Below, in pieces: positions 8,435-16,515 of a DNA stretch of 64,000 bases (position 1 is the first letter of the stretch; each line of letters starts with the position of its first letter). Source of the stretch: Mesorhizobium loti (GTDB lineage: Bacteria; Pseudomonadota; Alphaproteobacteria; Rhizobiales; Rhizobiaceae). The stretch lies in the NCBI GenBank assembly GCA_002356515.1, contig AP017605.1, positions 1,612,001-1,676,000 on the forward strand. Direction: 5' to 3'. The notes under the pieces are model-generated. The model saw only the letters and a program-made list of their open reading frames with translations. It did not search any database and had not been told where the DNA came from. The position numbers were made by a program, and so were the translations under genes.

Positions 8435-10533
8435 CAGGACGCCTTGCGGGCCTGAACTCCGTCTGCCGGCCCGGTCGCACGCGCCACGATCTGCTCCAGC
8501 GGCTCAGGCCGGTGCAAGAGAAACCCCTGACCGAAATCGACGCCCATCGCTTGCAGGATGCCGAGCGTCTCGGCTTGTTCGATCTTCTCGGCCACGACGC
8601 CGCAGCCGACGCTGCGGGCAATGCCTGATATGGCGGAAACGATCTCGCGGTCGAAGCGGCTCTCGGCGATGTGCTCGATGAAGGAGCCGTCGATCTTGAT
8701 GGCATCGACCGGAAAGCGCCTGAGATATTCGAACGAGCTCATGCCGGCGCCGAAATCGTCGAGGCTGACCTTGCAGCGCCGCTCGCGCGCCTTGCGCACG
8801 AATGTCTCTGCGGCGTCGAAATTGGTGACGGCGGCTGTTTCGGTGATTTCGAAGCCGATACAGGAATGCGGCGCCCCGGTTTGCTCGATGATGCTGTCGA
8901 CGAAGTCCCACAGCCCCGGATCGCTCAGCGTCTGTGCCGACAGGTTGAAGCCGAGCGTGAGCGCGCCGGACTTCATCGCCGCGCCATGCCGCGAGAGCGC
9001 GGTGCGGATGATCCAGCGGTCGAGCCTGGCGGCAATGCCGAAGCGCTCCGCCGCCGGGATGAACTCGCTGGGCGGGATCAGCTTGCCACTACGCCCGACA
9101 AGCCGCGCCAGCACCTCGACATGGCGGCTTTCCTGCCAGGGGCGACCAAGCCGGTGGATCTCCTGGCCGAACAGCTTCAGCCGGCCGTCCTCCATGGCGT
9201 CGACGGTGTCGGCGGCGAGCCGCGCCGCGTTGAGGCCGCCCGAATTGGCCTCGGCCGAAAACATCGCGAAGCGGTCTCGCCCGGCGGCCTTGGCCGCGTA
9301 GCAGGCGTCGTCGGCGCAGGCCAGCGCGTCGGCGACCGTGGTGGCCCGGTCGTTGACGATGGCGATGCCGATGCTTGCCGCAAGCCGCCGCGCGGCCGCG
9401 GCAAGGCCGAGATCGGCGCCGCGCACGGCCGCCAGTATGGCGCCGGCCAGCAGCTCGGCCTGCGCCGCGTCGCAATGCGGCACCAGCAAGGCAAATTCGT
9501 CGCCGCCGAGTCGTGCCGCATGCGCCGCTGGCGGCAGGCAGCGGCCAATGCCGGCCGCCACGCTCTTCAGCGCCAGATCGCCGGCGGCATGGCCGGCGAA
9601 GTCGTTGAGCGCCTTGAAGTAGTCGAGATCGACATAGAACACCGCCAGCGGCACACCCGTGGCGATATGGTCGGCAAGCAGCCTGTCGAAGGCCGTGCGG
9701 TTCCACAGGCCGGTCAGCGCGTCGTGGCGGGCGGCGAAGGCGAGCTCCTGTTCGCGCAGCTTGTCCTCGGTGATGTCGCGCACCGTGCCGAGGATCTGGC
9801 CGGCAGCACCCGCGGCGGCGACGTAGCGCACCAGCGATTCGATGTGGCGGATTTCGCCGTCGCGCTTGATGATGCGGTATTGCGAGGCGGTAACGCCATT
9901 CGAGCCGGGTGCCGGCTGGTGGGCGCGCTCGGTGGCTTCCTTATCCTCGGGGTGCAGAAAACTGTGCCAGAGGTCGGCCGGCACCTCGTCGGCATCGGCG
10001 ACGAGCCCGAACATCTCCCTGGTGCGCGCGTCCCAATAGCTCTTGTGGGTGGCGATGTCGTAGTGCCAGATGCCGGTGCCGCTGGCGGCGAGCGCCAGGC
10101 GGAAACGCATGGTGACCTGTTCGAGCGCGGCTTCGGCCGCCTTTTGCTTCGAAATGTCGGTCTGCACGCCCATCAGCCTGAGCGGCTGCCCGTCCGCGCC
10201 GCGCTCGACGATACCGCCGCGGTCGAGCACCCACACCCAGTGGCCCTGCTTGTGCTTCAGCCGCAGTTCCGTCTCGATGGCATCGGTCAGCCCGGCAATG
10301 TGGCGGTCGCCGCTGGCCAGCGCCCGTTCGCGGTCGTCGGGATGGGTCAGTTGCAGCCAAAGGTCGCTGGTGTTGGCGAGTTCATTTTCCTCGTAGCCCA
10401 GCATCCGCGCCCAGGTCGCCGAATAGAAGCAGTCGCCGGTGCGAAGATCCCAGTCCCAGACACCAAGATGGGCGCGCTCCAGGGCCGTGCCCCAAAACGC
10501 TCCACTGCGACTTTTCTTGCCTTGACGCGCCAT
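8434..10533 (-). CDS. PAS-PAS-GGDEF-EAL protein (cyclic-di-GMP signalling)
   Basis: A protein of about 699 residues. Two PAS domains (roughly 18-130 and 140-260, each with the HPDDRE/HPEDKE motif) are followed by a diguanylate cyclase domain with an intact GGDEF motif at about 343-347 and an EAL domain at about 450-690. The EAL signature reads EVL (about 473), with the metal/catalytic residues in NLSAQTL, EITETA, DDFGAGMSSF and IKIDGSFI retained, so both activities are plausible. No RxxD inhibitory site precedes GGDEF. An in-frame TTG at 10626 would add 31 residues including a hydrophobic stretch, but MARQGKK at 10533 is the more usual start. The signal sensed is unknown. Confidence 0.9.
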   Translation of the reverse strand: MARQGKKSRSGAFWGTALERAHLGVWDWDLRTGDCFYSATWARMLGYEENELANTSDLWLQLTHPDDRERALASGDRHIAGLTDAIETELRLKHKQGHWVWVLDRGGIVERGADGQPLRLMGVQTDISKQKAAEAALEQVTMRFRLALAASGTGIWHYDIATHKSYWDARTREMFGLVADADEVPADLWHSFLHPEDKEATERAHQPAPGSNGVTASQYRIIKRDGEIRHIESLVRYVAAAGAAGQILGTVRDITEDKLREQELAFAARHDALTGLWNRTAFDRLLADHIATGVPLAVFYVDLDYFKALNDFAGHAAGDLALKSVAAGIGRCLPPAAHAARLGGDEFALLVPHCDAAQAELLAGAILAAVRGADLGLAAAARRLAASIGIAIVNDRATTVADALACADDACYAAKAAGRDRFAMFSAEANSGGLNAARLAADTVDAMEDGRLKLFGQEIHRLGRPWQESRHVEVLARLVGRSGKLIPPSEFIPAAERFGIAARLDRWIIRTALSRHGAAMKSGALTLGFNLSAQTLSDPGLWDFVDSIIEQTGAPHSCIGFEITETAAVTNFDAAETFVRKARERRCKVSLDDFGAGMSSFEYLRRFPVDAIKIDGSFIEHIAESRFDREIVSAISGIARSVGCGVVAEKIEQAETLGILQAMGVDFGQGFLLHRPEPLEQIVARATGPADGVQARKAS

Positions 10534-11167
10534 CGTCTGTTTTCGCCTGCTCCACCCGCGGGCAATCTGCGGCAAAACCAGAGAAGAAACCGTTACCGTT
10601 GCGAGGCAGACGGCTGTCGTGGCCAAAGATCATCCGGAGGGGAAAACGGGTAGCCGGTCCGGGGCAGCGACATGCTTCCCGCAGGCAGGGGCCTGATCGC
10701 CGGAACTCACCCCACCGATCGTCAGCAATCGTAAATCAAGATTCTGAGTGTCAAGTTTTCGCAAAAGCAATCTTGATACTCTGAAGCAATCCGCAGAACC
10801 CAATATTCGCGTTCGAATCGGAAGGCTCTGCGGTTACGGACATCAAAATCATCCTGCTCCGGCAGCCACTTGATGGGTTCGTTGGGTGTTAGGAAAAGAG
10901 CGGTACGGCCACGCGCCTAAGTAAAATTTTCTTTAGTTGAAAAAAATAGCTGTCAGGTTTATTTTCACAGGGCCAGCAGAGCAACTCAAAGTGTAAAACA
11001 AAACTGCTGGCGGGGAAATCACAAAGCACACCTTGGATAGAGGCGAGCATGACCCAGCTTGGCGCGGTTGGCCGGGCTGGCGCGAGATGTGTTTGCTTGC
11101 GAACAGCAATCCATCTCGAAGTTACCTCGGATCATTTGAACGAAACTAACCTGGGAGAGGCATTGCC
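10534..11167. other. Long AT-rich intergenic region with a nested inverted repeat
   Basis: About 630 bases without a credible gene. At 10735-10743 ATCAAGATT is mirrored by AATCTTGAT at 10769-10777, and TTTT/AAAA arms around CGC (10756-10766) nest inside, which suggests an operator or hairpin. Runs of A and T at 10920-10975 look promoter-like. No RNA gene was recognised. Confidence 0.4.
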
Positions 11168-12034
11168 ATGTTGACAAGACATGTCGCGCTGGTTTCGGAC
11201 GAATCCAGCATCAAGAATTCGGAATTGGTCGCGGTCGCGGGCGCCCTGCAGAAGCAGGTGACGCGGGATTTTGGTCCGATATGGGGAATTCAGGCTGACG
11301 TCTCGGCATTTGAGAAGCTTGAAGACATGCCGCTCGACTACTGGCCGATCATCATCAAGGACGATATCGGCGATCCCAATGCGGCCGGCTACCATGAGGA
11401 CCAACATGGGCAGCCTTATTCGCTGGTCCAGTTTTCAGAGGGCTGGCACCTGACGGCAAGCCATGAACTCCTCGAAATGCTGGGCGATCCCTTCGGTCGG
11501 CGAATGGTGGCCGGGCAGTCTCCGGTCGCCACGCAAGGCCGCGTCAAGTTCCTCGTCGAGGTCTGCGATCCCTGCGAGGCGGAGCAGTTCGCCTACACGG
11601 TGAACGGCATCACGGTGTCCGACTTCTACACGCCCCACTATCTCGACCCGGTGGCCTCTGCCGGTGTCCGCTACAGCTATACCGGTGCGATAAAGGAGCC
11701 AAGGCAGGTGCTGAAGGGCGGCTATCTCAGCTGGTACGAGCCGTCGTCGCGACAATGGTGGCAACGCACCTGGTTCGGGGGTACAAAGGCCGCTGATGGA
11801 GCGCTGCAGAACTTGAACGTCGGCAACGGCAATCTGCGGCAGGCGATCGACCGGCTGACGCAAGCCAAGCAGGCAAAGGCGCAACGTCGAGGCGCCAAGC
11901 CGCCGCGCATGGCGGCCATGGCGGCGCGCAAGCCCGACATGGCCTTTGCCAACCACGCCGCAGATCTTCGCGCGACGATCGCGGTGGTGACGAAAAAGGC
12001 GACGGCCGCCACGGTGGCGAAAAGGCCCAAGTGA
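11168..12034 (+). CDS. Unknown protein with an HELLE metal-site-like motif
   Basis: A 288-residue protein with no signal peptide or membrane segment. The central stretch SEGWHLTASHELLEMLGDPFG (about 93-113) contains HExxE followed by DP, reminiscent of zinc metalloprotease active sites that lack the second histidine, with further conserved-looking FLVEVCDPCEAEQF and VSDFYTPHYL segments. The C-terminal 75 residues are low-complexity, rich in Ala, Lys and Arg, and probably disordered or nucleic-acid-binding. A Shine-Dalgarno GGGAGAGG precedes the ATG. Peptidase activity is only a suggestion. It is followed closely by a 63-residue gene on the same strand. Confidence 0.7.
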   Translation: MLTRHVALVSDESSIKNSELVAVAGALQKQVTRDFGPIWGIQADVSAFEKLEDMPLDYWPIIIKDDIGDPNAAGYHEDQHGQPYSLVQFSEGWHLTASHELLEMLGDPFGRRMVAGQSPVATQGRVKFLVEVCDPCEAEQFAYTVNGITVSDFYTPHYLDPVASAGVRYSYTGAIKEPRQVLKGGYLSWYEPSSRQWWQRTWFGGTKAADGALQNLNVGNGNLRQAIDRLTQAKQAKAQRRGAKPPRMAAMAARKPDMAFANHAADLRATIAVVTKKATAATVAKRPK

Positions 12035-12082
12035 TCCGCTTCGGTTGCTCGGGTCCCGGCCATAGCAAAGGAGTTGCCCGAG

Positions 12083-12274
12083 ATGGCGAAGAAACCAGGA
12101 ACAACCGACCAGCCCCCCAGCGCCGGCGATACGCCGGCGCAGATCCGGCGCGCCGAGGAGCTCCGCCGCGAGATCGCCCAAATCGCCAAAGGCGGAACGC
12201 CTGCCGGCAAGCCGACCCCGCGCGAAATGACCGACGCGGCCGCGCGCGCCAAGGCCGGCAAGACCGAGGACTAG
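12083..12274 (+). CDS. Small hydrophilic hypothetical protein (63 aa)
   Basis: A charged, Pro/Ala-rich protein beginning MAKKPGTTDQ and containing RRAEELRREIAQIAKGG, a short amphipathic helix. The AAAGGAG site at 12067-12073 is 9 bases from this ATG and directly abuts an upstream TTG, so the ATG is chosen. It is 48 bases downstream of the HELLE-motif gene and likely co-transcribed. No family was recognised. Confidence 0.6.
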   Translation: MAKKPGTTDQPPSAGDTPAQIRRAEELRREIAQIAKGGTPAGKPTPREMTDAAARAKAGKTED

Positions 12275-12306
12275 CAGGTCAGCGAAGATCGCTGCCGTCG
12301 CCTGAC

Positions 12307-12350
12307 GCATGTCCCAAAAGTGACCTCGATTTGGGGAAAACGACATGCAT
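12307..12350. repeat. Dispersed palindromic repeat, diverged copy
   Basis: GCATGTCCCAAAAGTG at the left pairs with the TTTGGGG and CGACATGC at the right in a 44-base imperfect palindrome. It is the same family as the triple repeat at 8274 and the copy at 50166, sharing the AAAAGTG core. Confidence 0.8.
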
Positions 12351-12414
12351 GAAAACAACGACTTAGGCGCGTCGCCTATTTCCACTTTGATGCGACGCGA
12401 TTAGGGCCGGCAGA

Positions 12415-12546
12415 TCACCGCGACCATACCAGATGCGTGGAGGACTTGGCCGGCTGCTCCGGCTTGGCGAAAGGGCTGTTTCGCTCGCAGCCGAGCAGCG
12501 CAAGCGCGCCCACGAGGATAAGTGTCCGAAAAATCACACGATGCAT
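12415..12546 (-). CDS. Small putative lipoprotein (43 aa)
   Basis: Begins MHRVIFRTLILVGALALLGC: a positive N-terminus, a hydrophobic core and a lipobox LLGC with Cys20, so it should be exported and lipid-anchored. AAGGA lies about 6 bases before the ATG, which favours this start over longer in-frame ones. The mature part is only about 23 residues and Pro/Lys/Ser-rich. Its role is unknown; very short rhizobial lipoproteins of this kind are common. Confidence 0.6.
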   Translation of the reverse strand: MHRVIFRTLILVGALALLGCERNSPFAKPEQPAKSSTHLVWSR

Positions 12547-12686
12547 TGGATGTCCTTCGATGAGGCTCAAGGCCGTCAACCAGAGCTGCCAGATGAAGAA
12601 CCAGGCAATTGAAATGGCCTCCATGGCCAGGCTCTCCTGTTGGTTTTGGGTCGGCAATCGCCGTTGAAAAGAGGCCGCGGAGGCCG

Positions 12687-13337
12687 TCACTTCAGCTGCG
12701 CGACAAGCGCATCCGCTCCCCTATCGACACCGGCCTGCGCGGCGGCCAGCGGTTGCATGCTGGCCTTGATGTTGACCGGGCTCGGATATTGCTTGGTGAC
12801 GAAAGCCTTCAGCAGGCGGTTGGTTCCGGCGTCGAAGATCTCGACGGCGTAGAGGACGGAGCCGGTCAGCGAGCCTTCGCGGTCGCGGGCGGTCTGCACG
12901 GTGTTGTAGACGCCGCCGGCGATGTCGAAGCGCGAAAGCGTGCCGAGAACCGGCGTGTTGGCCTTGGCACCGGTCAGCGTCAGCCGCACCCGCAAAGTGT
13001 TCGGTCCCGCCTGGCTGGTGAGCGTGAAGCGGCTCTTCAGCCTTTCGGTGAAGCGATCCTGCATATAGCTGGCGATCGCCGCCCGGTCGCCTGCCGGCAT
13101 CTTGCCGAACTGCCCGTCGGCGCCGCGATAGATGACGACGGGGTCGACGATGACGCTGCTGAATTGTTTCCAGTCGACGGCGGTCGAATAGCTGTAGGGA
13201 ACCCGCCCGGTTGTCTCGCGGGGATTGGGCGCAAGCTCTGCCGAGGACGATAATCCCGAATAGGCGATCGGGTCGGCACTGACGCAGCCCTGGAGAGCCC
13301 CACGAGATAGACCTGAACACGGGTAAAAACAATCCAT
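12687..13337 (-). CDS. DUF3313-family lipoprotein-like protein
   Basis: The 216 residues match the DUF3313 family (surface or periplasmic lipoproteins of unknown function): CVSADPIAYSGL, then RVPYSYSTAVDWKQFSSVIVDPVVIYRG, and a C-terminal QPLAAAQAGVDRGADALVAQLK. A lipobox-like ALQGC is present at residue 18, but the preceding residues lack a positive, hydrophobic signal peptide, so the N-terminus is either mis-started or decayed by a frameshift. The remainder is intact. Confidence 0.75.
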   Translation of the reverse strand: MDCFYPCSGLSRGALQGCVSADPIAYSGLSSSAELAPNPRETTGRVPYSYSTAVDWKQFSSVIVDPVVIYRGADGQFGKMPAGDRAAIASYMQDRFTERLKSRFTLTSQAGPNTLRVRLTLTGAKANTPVLGTLSRFDIAGGVYNTVQTARDREGSLTGSVLYAVEIFDAGTNRLLKAFVTKQYPSPVNIKASMQPLAAAQAGVDRGADALVAQLK

Positions 13338-13482
13338 CCGGTCTGTTTATCGACGTCGACGCCCTCCCCGTCTTTCGATTGGCCAGCAAGAACCGGAGTT
13401 TTGCGCGTCCCCGATCGCCCTAGGGATGGCTCAGGTCATCGGCGACACCGATGCCCCCGCCAAACACAAAAGGATGCTCCCA

Positions 13483-13932
13483 ATGACCAAACAGGAAGAC
13501 AACAAGGCCGTCGTCGTCAGATGGTTCACCGACTTCTGGGGTGAAACCTGCGATCTGTCCGTCGTCGACGACATCGCCGCACCCGACATGCTGCTCAAAT
13601 ATTCCCTGCACGAGCCGCGCCGGGGCCGCGACGACATCAAGGCCTTCATGACCGACTTCCGCGCCGCCTTCCCGGACCTCAACTTCTGGGCCACCGCCGA
13701 TCTCATCGCCGAGGGCGATTATGTCGTCGGCCAGTGGGAGGGCGGCGGCACGCATTCCGGGCCGGCCTTCGGCGATTTCCTCGCCGGCTCGCTGCCCGCC
13801 GCCACCGGCCGCGCCATGCGCTTCACCGGCACCACCGTGCTGAAGGTGATCGACGGCCGGATCGTCGAGGAGATCGGTCTCGACGACGGCGTCGCGGCGC
13901 TGACCCAGCTCGGCCTGATCAAGGCCGCCTGA
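13483..13932 (+). CDS. SnoaL-like/ester cyclase-type protein
   Basis: A 149-residue alpha+beta-barrel protein of the NTF2/SnoaL superfamily. Typical features are the N-terminal helix VVVRWFTDFW, the RRGRDDIKAFMTDFRAAFPDLNFW segment, GDYVVGQWEGGGTHSG and the final strand LKVIDGRIVEEIGLDDGVAALTQLGL. Such proteins act as small cyclases, isomerases or binding proteins. The ATG at 13483 (MTKQEDNK) with AAGG upstream is preferred over an in-frame start 57 bases earlier. It stands alone, so no pathway is assigned. Confidence 0.8.
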   Translation: MTKQEDNKAVVVRWFTDFWGETCDLSVVDDIAAPDMLLKYSLHEPRRGRDDIKAFMTDFRAAFPDLNFWATADLIAEGDYVVGQWEGGGTHSGPAFGDFLAGSLPAATGRAMRFTGTTVLKVIDGRIVEEIGLDDGVAALTQLGLIKAA

Positions 13933-13940
13933 TTTTGCAG

Positions 13941-13967
13941 GGGCCATCGCCGGCCAGGCGATGGCCC
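13941..13967 (+). terminator. Stem-loop after the SnoaL-like gene
   Basis: A 10-base GC-rich stem (GGGCCATCGC with GCGATGGCCC) and a 7-base loop lie just 9 bases after the stop. It lacks a clear T-tract. Confidence 0.55.
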
Positions 13968-14203
13968 GCTTCGACTGCGGCCGAAACCCGGCAACCTTTC
14001 GGGGCGTTCGGAGGTGACTCCGCTGTCATCAATACTTATACATTTAACGATCACGCCTTCGTCAACGAATCCTTGATGAAAAAGGAATAATCATAATTGT
14101 CTAATATCTGTAATTTTTTTCAAACCCAAAGTGTAACTGAATAGTAATACTTAATCTGCGAAATACCCCTAATAATGCTTTGGGCGGCTGGCGGGTTTTC
14201 TCA

Positions 14204-15274
14204 ATGAGTGCGCATACCGGGCAGCGGGACGGCGAAAGCCGCTCGCTTGCCATTTTTGACCTGGACATCGCTGCAACCAGGAGCGGCTGGCTGCTGACTG
14301 CCTTGTGCCTGGCTTACGCCCTGGCCGCGCTTTGCCTGCAGCCCAGCCGCTATCTGCACCTGGCGCAATCCTACGCCCAGCCCTTCATCTTCTTCCTGCC
14401 CACGCTCCTTGCCGCCGGCCTCGGCCTGTTGGCGCTGACATTTGCTAGGCATAGCCCGACACGGTTCATGCTCGATATGCTCAGGCAGCGCTGGCTGGGC
14501 GCCGCACCGGTGATCCTTCTGTTCTTTCTCGGCATCACCGCCTTCACCACCTTCAAGATCGCCATCCCGGAGATCGTTCCATTCTATGCCGACCGCATGC
14601 TGGCGGAGCTTGATCTTGGGCTGCATGGCGCCGATCCCTGGATATGGGCGCACAGCGTCATTCCCGAACCCGTCTCGGCGGTCATTTTCCTCGGCTACGG
14701 ATATGGCTGGCACGTTCAATGGTTCGGCACCTTGCTGTTCGTCGCGTTCTGGAACAACCCGGCAGGGCGTTTACGTTACCTCTGGACGTTGGCGCTGACC
14801 ACGATCCTGTGCGGCACCGTCCTGGCCATGGCGCTGTCATCCGCCGGCCCGATATTTCATGACCAGTTCTACGGCGGCGACCGGTTTGCCGCATTGCAGG
14901 ACGCGCTGACGCGGAACGACTACGCCGCGCCGGTCCACACCTATGCCAGCTATCTGCTCACGGCCTACGCAAGCGGCCGCCCCGAACTGGGCGGCGGCAT
15001 CTCCGCCATGCCAAGCATGCATGTCGCCTTCGCTACGCTCAACGCGTTCTTCCTGAGCGGTTTCGGCCGCCGCTGGGCCGTCGCCGGCTGGTCCTTTGCA
15101 GCACTCATCCTGTTCGGCTCGGTCTACACCGGCTGGCACTATGCCGTTGACGGCTACCTTTCGATCCTTGTCGTGTCCGTGCTCTGGTACCTGACGGGCC
15201 GTTTCGTTCTGCCGCAGGCGAGCCGCGACGCCACCGTGATAGGACTGCCGCTGCCCGAACCGGCGTCGCAATGA
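14204..15274 (+). CDS. PAP2-superfamily membrane phosphatase/phosphotransferase
   Basis: A polytopic membrane protein of 356 residues. The C-terminal third holds the PAP2 motifs: SAMPSMHVAFA (about 275-285) and GWHYAVDGYLS (about 312-322), with the two catalytic histidines. The layout and the GGGISAMPSMH form resemble the inositolphosphotransferase (PAP2_3) branch, so lipid head-group transfer or lipid phosphate hydrolysis is likely. The ATG at 14204 is chosen over an upstream in-frame GTG. The upstream region is AT-rich and promoter-like. Confidence 0.85.
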   Translation: MSAHTGQRDGESRSLAIFDLDIAATRSGWLLTALCLAYALAALCLQPSRYLHLAQSYAQPFIFFLPTLLAAGLGLLALTFARHSPTRFMLDMLRQRWLGAAPVILLFFLGITAFTTFKIAIPEIVPFYADRMLAELDLGLHGADPWIWAHSVIPEPVSAVIFLGYGYGWHVQWFGTLLFVAFWNNPAGRLRYLWTLALTTILCGTVLAMALSSAGPIFHDQFYGGDRFAALQDALTRNDYAAPVHTYASYLLTAYASGRPELGGGISAMPSMHVAFATLNAFFLSGFGRRWAVAGWSFAALILFGSVYTGWHYAVDGYLSILVVSVLWYLTGRFVLPQASRDATVIGLPLPEPASQ

Positions 15275-15326
15275 CCGGACCAGGCTGAAGCCGGGGCAGA
15301 CCGTCCCTCCATTGCCCTTTGGGAGA

Positions 15327-15352
15327 GCCAGGCGGCATTCGCGCCGCCTGGC
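15327..15352. terminator. Bidirectional stem-loop between convergent genes
   Basis: GCCAGGCGGC and GCCGCCTGGC form a perfect 10-base stem with a 6-base loop, midway between the end of the PAP2 gene and the end of the convergent secreted-protein gene. Confidence 0.65.
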
Positions 15353-15360
15353 CTTGCCGG

Positions 15361-15891
15361 TTACTGGCTCGGCGCCATCGCGTGTTCGCACGACACTTTC
15401 GGGTTCATGTCGGCGAACGTGCCGGCCGGGTTGCCCTTCCAGGCCCAGACATGCAGTTCGTAGAATTCACCCAGGCCGTAGCGGTTGGGGGCGCTGTTGA
15501 AGTTGAACAGCTGTCCACCCAGCGACGCCGGGCCTTTGGAGGTGATGTATTCGACCGCCACGAGCTTCAGCGTGCCGTCGGCCATCGGCTCGTACATCAC
15601 TGCTTCGGGACGGGCGATGTCGATCTTGTCGTCCTTCAGATACTGGCCGTTGACGTAGTGGATGCCCATGGCGCCGCCGGTGATGCCGCTGGCGCAGGGA
15701 ATGGGCGCATAGCCCTCTTCTGTCGCCGCCTTGACGTCGAGAAACCGGCTGTTGGCGGCCCGCACCTTGTCGGCCAGTGGATTGGGACCGGACGCGGCTT
15801 CAGCCGCTTCCTGATGCGCCTGTGCGACGGTGGCGCAGACGGCCAGCATGGCCCCCGCCATGACCAGCCTGTTGCGAAAGTTTGATTTCAT
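15361..15891 (-). CDS. Secreted protein of unknown function
   Basis: The 176 residues begin with a clear Sec signal peptide (MKSNFRNRLVMAGAMLAVC, cleavage after AQA near residue 25). The mature part contains NSRFLDVKAATEEGYAPIPCASG, a conserved-looking GAMGIHYVNGQYL, and a C-terminal ELHVWAWKGNPAGTFADMNPKVSC; two cysteines (Cys in PCASG and in KVSCEH) could pair. It resembles a recurring bacterial periplasmic family, but no function is recognised. Two ATGs just upstream are possible alternative starts. Confidence 0.75.
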   Translation of the reverse strand: MKSNFRNRLVMAGAMLAVCATVAQAHQEAAEAASGPNPLADKVRAANSRFLDVKAATEEGYAPIPCASGITGGAMGIHYVNGQYLKDDKIDIARPEAVMYEPMADGTLKLVAVEYITSKGPASLGGQLFNFNSAPNRYGLGEFYELHVWAWKGNPAGTFADMNPKVSCEHAMAPSQ

Positions 15892-16011
15892 ATCCATTCC
15901 ATTCTTCTTGAAAAGCACAGCTGGCCGGCCGCCGGAAATACGGCGGCCCAGCAGGCAAGCGCTGTGACTGTTGTTGCTTGGAGATCCCGGTGTGACGCCT
16001 GCCGGGAGGGA

Positions 16012-16338
16012 TCATCCCTTCGGCAGATACGGGATCGTTCCGGCCAGATCGGTGTCGTCGATCAGCTGGAAGCGGCTGTCGCTGCCGTCCTGACGGGCCG
16101 AAACGAAAGGCGCATAGGACGGATCATTGGTAAAGGCGCGCGCAGCCGCTTCCGACGGGAACGCCATCAAGGCGATCAGCGTGGTGTCGAGCGGCTTGCC
16201 TTCAAGCGTCTTCACATTGCCGCTGCGCGACAGATATTTGCCGCCATGCTTGTGGACGATGTCGTGCACCGAGGCCGCGTATTCCGGCACCCATTTCGGG
16301 TCCTTCATCTTGATGTCGGCGATAACGTAAGCAGTCAT
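16012..16338 (-). CDS. DUF1330 family protein
   Basis: A 108-residue ferredoxin-like (dimeric alpha+beta barrel) protein. The DUF1330 pattern is visible: AYVIADIKMKDPKWVPEYAASVHDIVHKHGGKYLSRSG, then LDTTLIALMAFPSEAAARAFTNDPSYAPF. AGGAGACGACC precedes the ATG at 16338, ruling out longer starts. It is divergent from an HxlR regulator with a candidate operator between them, so it is probably the regulated gene. The family function is unknown; enzymes of this fold act on small organic substrates. Confidence 0.88.
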   Translation of the reverse strand: MTAYVIADIKMKDPKWVPEYAASVHDIVHKHGGKYLSRSGNVKTLEGKPLDTTLIALMAFPSEAAARAFTNDPSYAPFVSARQDGSDSRFQLIDDTDLAGTIPYLPKG

Positions 16339-16427
16339 GGTCGTCTCCTGGTTGCGGCGCACAGGGGTATCCCGTGCAACCGGCCAAAGGGCTCGCATGG
16401 CAGGGCCCTCGCCAACCAGTCCGCGAT

Positions 16428-16446
16428 CTGTACTGGGGTGGTACAG
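16428..16446. promoter_or_regulatory. Candidate HxlR operator, CTGTAC-N7-GTACAG
   Basis: A perfect inverted repeat with 6-base arms and a 7-base spacer lies in the divergent region between the DUF1330 gene and the HxlR gene. A further GTACTGG half-site follows at 16452-16458. Position and symmetry suggest regulator binding; there is no direct proof. Confidence 0.5.
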
Positions 16447-16515
16447 TTTCCGTACTGGCCGCTTCATTCATGAAGGCCTAATGTTCGGCCCAACTTCGAG
16501 GGAGGAACGCCAATC

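Noticed and set aside
8128..8681. Two plus-strand frames that contain CPYPKTATHFWGTC-type repeats
   Set aside because: They are translations of the triple palindromic repeat and run antisense into the PAS-GGDEF-EAL gene.
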